A stretch of DNA of 10,774 nucleotides, from the NCBI GenBank assembly GCA_964634615.1, contig CAZWLQ010000022.1, positions 1-10,774 on the forward strand. Direction: 5' to 3'. This stretch comes from EsbW-18 sp964634615 (GTDB lineage Bacteria; Patescibacteriota; Minisyncoccia; Phycocordibacterales; EsbW-18). A program made the position numbers and the translations under genes. The notes under the pieces are model-generated. The model was not told where the DNA came from. It was given only the letters and a program-made list of their open reading frames with translations, and ran no database searches. Positions 5,907-10,774 of this stretch are shown here, piece after piece (the first letter of the stretch is position 1; every line of letters begins with the position of its first letter).

Positions 5907-6065
5907 ATGTCTTTAGCATGTCCTTTATAAAGGACATAAGGTTTCCATAAATGTCCTTTATATTTATATCGTCTAAATGAGCTGATTCAAAATGTCCTTT
6001 AAAACCAATAAATGTCCTATAACATCAAAATAGTCCTTTATTTTCAACGAAAAATATGTCCGTAA
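5907..6065 (+). repeat. Array of ATGTCCTTTA direct repeats (operator-like)
   Basis: Same-orientation copies start at 5918, 5951 and 5992 (exact 10-mer ATGTCCTTTA). Diverged copies are at 5907 (one base short), 6012 (ATGTCCTATA), 6031 (TAGTCCTTTA) and 6056 (ATGTCCGTAA). Spacings from 5951 on are 41, 20, 19 and 25 bp, so several copies lie about two helical turns apart. The last copy ends 3 bp before the -35 box of the surface-protein promoter. The layout fits a binding array for a regulator of that promoter; iterons of a replication origin are the alternative. Confidence 0.65.
5918..5937. repeat. Perfect 20-bp palindrome
   Basis: ATGTCCTTTATAAAGGACAT is its own reverse complement. It is one repeat unit of the array fused head-to-head with an inverted copy. 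It is probably the high-affinity dimer site for whatever protein binds the single units. It has no spacer loop, so it is a poor RNA hairpin. Confidence 0.8.
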
Positions 6066-6068
6066 GCA

Positions 6069-6098
6069 TTGACAAACATACGCATACTTTGGTATGGT
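6069..6098 (+). promoter_or_regulatory. Promoter of the giant surface-protein gene
   Basis: Consensus -35 TTGACA (6069-6074), 18-bp spacer, TATGGT (6093-6098, 4 of 6), with TGG directly upstream as an extended -10. Predicted start is about 6105, giving a leader of roughly 133 nt. The repeat array abuts it upstream. Confidence 0.7.
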
Positions 6099-6104
6099 GG
6101 TATT

Positions 6105-6237
6105 CATAGCTTTTGAGGTCTCCTCAGAAGAGGGTTCTTTGCTAAAGCCTTCCCAAAACAGGGAGGGTTGCTACGTCGTTTTGTCTTAACCTTTATAGGA
6201 ATTTTATTAGAGGTCTCCCAAGACCTTGATTATCAAT
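6105..6237 (+). promoter_or_regulatory. Structured 5' leader of the surface-protein mRNA
   Basis: Three hairpins are visible: T6121-C6125 with G6130-G6134 around an AGAA tetraloop; a 9-bp stem 6146-6154 / 6161-6169 (CCTTCCC with GGGAGGG plus two outer pairs) with loop AAAACA; and AGGTCT / AGACCT (6211-6216 / 6221-6226) with loop CCCA, just 11 nt before the ATG. The third stem overlaps AGAGG (6209-6213), the only Shine-Dalgarno-like sequence near the start, though 24 nt away from it. No Rfam family is recognised. An untranslated regulatory leader is inferred. Confidence 0.45.
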
Positions 6238-9200
6238 ATGTCGTATACACAACTTACAATGAAGCTTCGATCCAATGCCGGCTTTGCCTGGACAACGGGT
6301 CTCCTCGTACTCGCACTTATTTTGGTGGCGGGTCTTTTTTATTCATCTCCTAATTCTGCAAAGGCGGAGGACGCACCAGTTACGGATCCTGCTCCTGAGG
6401 TAACAGAGCCGACCGAGCCAACAGAGCCGGTTGAGCCAACGGAACCTACAGAACCAGTTGACCCAGCACCAGACCTAGATGCAGATGACGACGGTGTGAA
6501 TGATGACACAGACAATTGTGTCGACGTCGCAAACGCAGATCAGCTCGACTCTGATGAGAACGGCACCGGTGACGCGTGTGAAGAGTCAGCGGAAGGAGAG
6601 GTACAGGGACTTCGCATTAGCGTGCCAAAAGTTGATATTTGTCACGTGCCTGAAAGTGGTGGCTACATCCCACTCAGCCTTCCTTGGGTTGGCGTATTGG
6701 CACACACTGGTGCAAACCACACAGGCCCAGGAAGCAATGAAGACATAATTCCTCCATTCGGTGCTTACCCAGGCAAGAACTGGGATGCAGAAGGTCAGGC
6801 AATCCACGCGAATGGATGTGAAGAACCTGTTCAAGCAGCAGATGAAATCACACTCCACACATCAAAGATTATCTGTGACGAGGAATCTGATCTTCCAAAC
6901 TGGGGCGCAGTTGATAACGACACCATTGATGCAACAACTGCAACCGACTGGATGACTGCGGAAGGAGCAAACAAAGGTTGTTATTTTGCAGAAGCGTGGA
7001 ATTTCCAGTGGGTAGACAATGCGCTTGATGCGGGAAACCCTGGAGACAATACGGCGGTAGCAGGCGGCTCATGGTCAACGCCTTTTAGCGGTAGCACGGT
7101 GATTGATGTTTCAAACATCAGCCGACTCTGGTTCCGTGAGACAACCGATTCAAATTACATCCCATTCACAGGACAGAACACCGATCAGAACGTTTCAGCA
7201 GAAATGTACTGTGGTTCAGACGTCCTTCACTACGACAACTGGGAATTCATTGATATCAATGAAGAACACGCAGATGACTACTACTGTGTCGCTTGGAATG
7301 TTCCAGTAGAGCGCGAGCAGGCATGTAAAGTTGAAGTATCAAGCGAAGCGGGAGATGCGGGTATCGGTAACGGTGCCGCAGTTCTCGCATGGATCCACGT
7401 TCCAGGATGGACACACCTTCTTGAAGGTGTTGCTTCATGGATTTGGGATACCTACCAAGTTATCCCTGGAAACATGGGAACTGACGAAGCAAAGACCTTC
7501 ACGAAAGACTTCTATGTTGATGGTCCCGTAAACGACGCAACTCTCAATCTTGCAGCGGACAACCGCTACTGGGTCACCATTAATGGTGATGATGTTGCTT
7601 CAAGCACTGGTGAATTCAACTATGGTGCAGTCACAGGCCCTCTCAATGTGACGGCATTCGTCGATTCAGGATGGAACACCATCACGATGAAGATTGAGAA
7701 CATCGCAAACGGCAGCACGAACCCAGAAGAGAACCCAGCAGCGGGTATCTACCACCTCCTTGTAAACGGCGAAGAAAAAGAAGAATGTGATCAGCCAGAC
7801 CCAGAAGACGAATCAACACTCACGGTTGTGAAGTTGGTTGAGAACTTCTTCGGCGGCACCGCAACATCAAGCGACTTCAACTTGAATGTTACGTGGTACA
7901 CCGGCAACACCAACGACGAAAGTGACCCATGGCGCGGATTCCCAGGAGATGCAGACGGAACAACCTTCGAATTCAACCCGGGAACGTTCTTGGTTGGTGA
8001 AGATAACGTCCCAGGTTACTCAATGGTGATTGACACCAACGCAGGTCCTCGTTGTAGCGGTGGTCAGGACCTTCACGAAGGCGAAGACCTCACCTGTACG
8101 GTTATCAACAAGCAGCTTCCTGAAACAAAGCGAGGCGACGAAGTCTCATGTGAAGAGCTTGCTGAAGAAGAGAACGGTTGGTACGGAGAATACTTCAACT
8201 ACTCATGGGAGCGCCCAGACATGTACCACTACTACAGTGGTTATCCAAATGAAACCTACGAGCCATTTGGTGACACCTTTGGCACTGAACTTTGGGGTGA
8301 TCCAACAGATCCAACCTCAACATCATCTGACTGGTACGACCTCGATGACGAATTCCGCTTCTCACGCGTTGACGCTGACCTCGAATTCGGTGAATACTTC
8401 TTCCCATTCTTTAATGGGGCAGTTGAGGAAACAACATACCTCCCGAACGTTGACTACCACTTCGGTGTTCACTGGTCAGCAACAGTTGATGTTCCAGTTG
8501 ATGACAGCGACTACAACTTCTTCGGAAAGGTTGACGATGACTTCTGGGTCTACGTCAATGGTGTACGACACGACTTTGGTAACCCAGGACCAACCGGCGT
8601 CCACGGACCAGTCGGCATCAGCGGTACGCTCCACTTGAGCGACGGCGATGTGATTGATGTCTTCTACGCAGAACGTTCACCAAGCAACGCGGTTATGTAC
8701 CTCGAATTCTTGGATGGAGGTATCTCGTTCAAGCCATACAACGACGACTGTAATCTCGTCTGTGATCCTGAAGTTAACCTCATTAAGAACGGTGGCTTTG
8801 AGAATCCAGAACTCGCAAACAACTCATGGAGCATCTTCTACTCACCGACAGCACTTCTTGAATGGTTGACTGGAGACAACGGCATCGAGATTCAGAACAG
8901 CGCGGCAGGCTCTCCATTCGCTGGAGAACAGCTCGCAGAACTCGATCCGAACCACCCAACAACAATCTGGCAGGATATCCAAACGATTCCTGGTGAGACG
9001 TATCGTCTTGAAACTCAGTATTCACCACGACCAGGTCGTGACGCCGAAGACAACCGCTTTGAATTCCGTGTTGATGGATCAGCAGTTGGTGCTTCGATTG
9101 CACGAGATGGTAGCGCAAACGGTGACACGGTATGGACGCTCGAATCACGCACATTTGTTGCTGATGCAAACACAACAAGCGTTGGATTCGCAGAAGTCGG

Positions 9201-10774
9201 CACCGACACATCGTACGGTGCATATCTCGATGAAGTAGGTCTCTACTGTATCCCTGAGCCTGATACCGAACCTACCAAAACAGAAGAGATGATTGTTGTG
9301 AGAGATCCAGACTTGGCAGACAGCATCCTCGATGTCTTGGCTGATCGCACCAAGTGGTTCTTCTACAACGACGAAACTGATGTTATTGACAACACACTTG
9401 GTTCATTCGTATTCGGTCCTGAAACAGCTCCTCTTGGAGACGGAAGTGCACAGATGAGCGTAAACGGAAGCCAGCGTCGAAACATCGCAACCTATCGCTT
9501 TAACGATGTTCCTCTCGAAGACATCGACGCGCTTACCTTCTCAACATATTCACAGTCTGCTGGAAACGGCTCGCCCGCATCAGAGCGCTCGGCATACTTG
9601 CACTTCAACGTTGACTTCAACAACACGGACACATGGCAGAGCCGCCTCGTCTTTGTTCCAAGTCTCAACGGAATTGTCATCAACGACGATTGGCAGACAT
9701 GGGACGCGATTGATGGTGGTAATGCCCTTTGGCTCTACTCTGGAGCAGTATGGCCAACCACAAGCGAAGCAGAAGTCGGAGTTCCTGGAACAACTGCAAA
9801 GACGTGGAATGAGATATTGATTGACTACCCGATTGCAGAAACACGTTCAACGGACTCATGGCTCGGATTCCGAGTTGGTGAACCGTACGCGGATGGATTC
9901 ACTGGAGATGTTGATGAATTTATCATCACGCTCAACGATGGTTCAAACGCAACAACGACAACATTCGACTTTGAACCAGAGGAAGAAGAAACATCAGACG
10001 TTACGATTTGTAAGTACAACGGTTCAACCGAAGGGGACACCCTCGCAGGATGGACGGTATGGCTCGATCACGCAATTGATGAAGCGTTTGCTCTCGACAC
10101 AGTGGTAGAGGAGCACGATTACCAAGGCGTTACGTCAGATGTTCAAGGCGAAGGATATGGTTGTGTCACACTTCTCGATGTTCCGTTCGGTACCTACGAC
10201 CTCGGAGAGAACCTTCAGCTCGGCTGGTCATTCGATTACAGCTCGGAAGGCCAGAGCGGTTCTGTGGTAGTTGATAGCGAAACCGAAAGCTTCTACATCG
10301 TCAATGATCAAGAAAATGGTGATGACGATGATGACGACGATGATAATGACGAATGTCTCGTCGAGGGTTACAAGTATGACGAAGAAACCGGACTTCCACT
10401 CGATGGATGGACAATCGGTGTTGAAGGATATTACTACCCTGAATACGACACAGTTGCCTATGTCTACGTCGAGCCGTACTTCCTCGGCTCAGATGTAACT
10501 GACGAAAACGGTTACTACTGTATTCCTGAAGATGAATACGAAGGCCCTGGTTCAAACTACAGCGTGTACGAAGAGCTTCAGGAAGGCTGGGTTGTTGATC
10601 ACGCAACGGTTGGATACGGAGACGCAGATCCATCAACTGTCGAAGATCCGTATGTCAACGAAGGACGCGCATATGTAAGCGTTTACACGCTCGGTGACAC
10701 CCACGTCAACTTCTCCAACTCAAACGGTGGTTCAAGTACGATCATCAAACAACTCGCAGAAGGAGATGAATCAG
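6238..10774 (+). CDS. Giant secreted multidomain surface protein (adhesin-like), 3' partial
   Basis: 1,512 codons open to the window edge. Order by residue: signal peptide 1-43 (hydrophobic 16-35, cleavage after AKA); TEP/VEP-rich linker 48-78; thrombospondin type 3-like calcium repeat 79-115 (DxDxDG, DNC, GDAC); ICHVP module 129-194; cysteine-paired module 202-355 (DLPNWG, YYCVAW); beta-sandwich-like 359-516 (LAADNRYWVTING); prealbumin-like 526-627; PA14/fibro-slime domain 647-834 (VDDDFWVYVNG, AERSP); DUF642-like galactose-binding domain 847-1004 (NLIKNGGFENP, YSPRPGRD, YLDEVGLYC); unnamed module 1040-1247 (WFFYND, FRVGEPYADGF); two CnaB/SdrD-B-like repeats 1255-1358 and 1373-1497, split by eight Asp. 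It is strongly acidic, with 20 Cys by my count. No catalytic motif was seen, so a binding or scaffold role is inferred. Start: ATG 6238; in-frame ATG 6259 and TTG 6226 are alternatives. Any C-terminal anchor lies outside. Confidence 0.9.
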   Translation, partial: MSYTQLTMKLRSNAGFAWTTGLLVLALILVAGLFYSSPNSAKAEDAPVTDPAPEVTEPTEPTEPVEPTEPTEPVDPAPDLDADDDGVNDDTDNCVDVANADQLDSDENGTGDACEESAEGEVQGLRISVPKVDICHVPESGGYIPLSLPWVGVLAHTGANHTGPGSNEDIIPPFGAYPGKNWDAEGQAIHANGCEEPVQAADEITLHTSKIICDEESDLPNWGAVDNDTIDATTATDWMTAEGANKGCYFAEAWNFQWVDNALDAGNPGDNTAVAGGSWSTPFSGSTVIDVSNISRLWFRETTDSNYIPFTGQNTDQNVSAEMYCGSDVLHYDNWEFIDINEEHADDYYCVAWNVPVEREQACKVEVSSEAGDAGIGNGAAVLAWIHVPGWTHLLEGVASWIWDTYQVIPGNMGTDEAKTFTKDFYVDGPVNDATLNLAADNRYWVTINGDDVASSTGEFNYGAVTGPLNVTAFVDSGWNTITMKIENIANGSTNPEENPAAGIYHLLVNGEEKEECDQPDPEDESTLTVVKLVENFFGGTATSSDFNLNVTWYTGNTNDESDPWRGFPGDADGTTFEFNPGTFLVGEDNVPGYSMVIDTNAGPRCSGGQDLHEGEDLTCTVINKQLPETKRGDEVSCEELAEEENGWYGEYFNYSWERPDMYHYYSGYPNETYEPFGDTFGTELWGDPTDPTSTSSDWYDLDDEFRFSRVDADLEFGEYFFPFFNGAVEETTYLPNVDYHFGVHWSATVDVPVDDSDYNFFGKVDDDFWVYVNGVRHDFGNPGPTGVHGPVGISGTLHLSDGDVIDVFYAERSPSNAVMYLEFLDGGISFKPYNDDCNLVCDPEVNLIKNGGFENPELANNSWSIFYSPTALLEWLTGDNGIEIQNSAAGSPFAGEQLAELDPNHPTTIWQDIQTIPGETYRLETQYSPRPGRDAEDNRFEFRVDGSAVGASIARDGSANGDTVWTLESRTFVADANTTSVGFAEVGTDTSYGAYLDEVGLYCIPEPDTEPTKTEEMIVVRDPDLADSILDVLADRTKWFFYNDETDVIDNTLGSFVFGPETAPLGDGSAQMSVNGSQRRNIATYRFNDVPLEDIDALTFSTYSQSAGNGSPASERSAYLHFNVDFNNTDTWQSRLVFVPSLNGIVINDDWQTWDAIDGGNALWLYSGAVWPTTSEAEVGVPGTTAKTWNEILIDYPIAETRSTDSWLGFRVGEPYADGFTGDVDEFIITLNDGSNATTTTFDFEPEEEETSDVTICKYNGSTEGDTLAGWTVWLDHAIDEAFALDTVVEEHDYQGVTSDVQGEGYGCVTLLDVPFGTYDLGENLQLGWSFDYSSEGQSGSVVVDSETESFYIVNDQENGDDDDDDDDNDECLVEGYKYDEETGLPLDGWTIGVEGYYYPEYDTVAYVYVEPYFLGSDVTDENGYYCIPEDEYEGPGSNYSVYEELQEGWVVDHATVGYGDADPSTVEDPYVNEGRAYVSVYTLGDTHVNFSNSNGGSSTIIKQLAEGDES

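Noticed and set aside
5907..6065. CRISPR array
   Set aside because: The units are only about 10 bp, diverged and unevenly spaced, with no 20-40 bp repeat or uniform spacers and no cas genes.
6116..6176. Resemblance of the leader (AAAGCC...GGGTTGC) to a c-di-GMP-I (GEMM) riboswitch
   Set aside because: The conserved 5' half with GCACAGGGCAAACC is absent and the stem order does not match; only short shared words remain.
6168..6353. Possible leader peptide starting at TTG 6168 right after GGGAGGG
   Set aside because: The Shine-Dalgarno would have no spacing to the TTG, the GGGAGGG is one arm of a 9-bp hairpin, and the frame runs on as a shadow of the surface-protein gene.
6500..10636. Many open frames in other frames and on the - strand inside the surface-protein gene
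   Set aside because: They lie under a continuous 1,512-codon frame with clear domain motifs, and none has a promoter or ribosome site; they are low-complexity shadows.
1..10774. Recoded TGA (genetic code 25)
   Set aside because: No in-frame TGA occurs in any of the genes, including the 1,512-codon frame, and the 2161 gene ends in TGA; the standard bacterial code fits.

Overview
The window reads as chromosomal DNA of a Patescibacteria (Candidate Phyla Radiation) bacterium, probably a Parcubacteria-type lineage. Several points suggest this: mostly tight packing with small intergenic gaps; almost no Shine-Dalgarno sequences and two starts that look leaderless; a valyl-tRNA synthetase much shorter than usual; a tiny one-helix membrane protein of a kind common in these genomes; and an exported giant protein built from modules I associate with such genomes. 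This placement is inference. No gene contains an in-frame TGA, and one ends in TGA, so the recoded TGA (glycine) of Gracilibacteria and Absconditabacteria is unlikely.

Left block (1-2412, + strand): a HAD-family hydrolase, then a phosphoribosyltransferase that resembles the ter-cluster PRTase_3 group, probably one transcription unit. Next come a small membrane protein with a textbook extended -10 box placed for leaderless transcription, tRNA-Phe(GAA) with its own promoter and a hairpin-rich leader, and an 83-residue GC-rich orphan ORF with the only strong Shine-Dalgarno in the window. A run of 10 Ns (2440-2449) sits inside a hairpin that looks like a terminator shared by two convergent genes.

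Middle block (2467-5802, - strand): valS, then prsW overlapping its 3' end, then an Hsp20 small heat-shock protein. These are housekeeping and protein or envelope quality-control functions.

Divergent intergenic region (5803-6237): about 430 bp, the most unusual non-coding stretch here. It holds a probable valS promoter, two adjacent DnaA-box-like 9-mers, a perfect 20-bp palindrome, and an AT-rich array of about seven same-orientation copies of ATGTCCTTTA-like 10-mers. The array ends 3 bp before the -35 box of a strong promoter, which is followed by a 5' leader with several hairpins.

Right block (6238-10774, + strand): one open frame of 1,512 codons that runs off the window. It encodes a secreted, acidic, Cys-containing multidomain surface protein: signal peptide, TEP-rich linker, thrombospondin type 3-like calcium repeat, an ICHVP module, a PA14/fibro-slime domain, a DUF642-like galactose-binding domain and several prealbumin/CnaB-like beta domains. 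The likeliest overall reading is a host-attachment or envelope adhesin under control of a multi-site operator.
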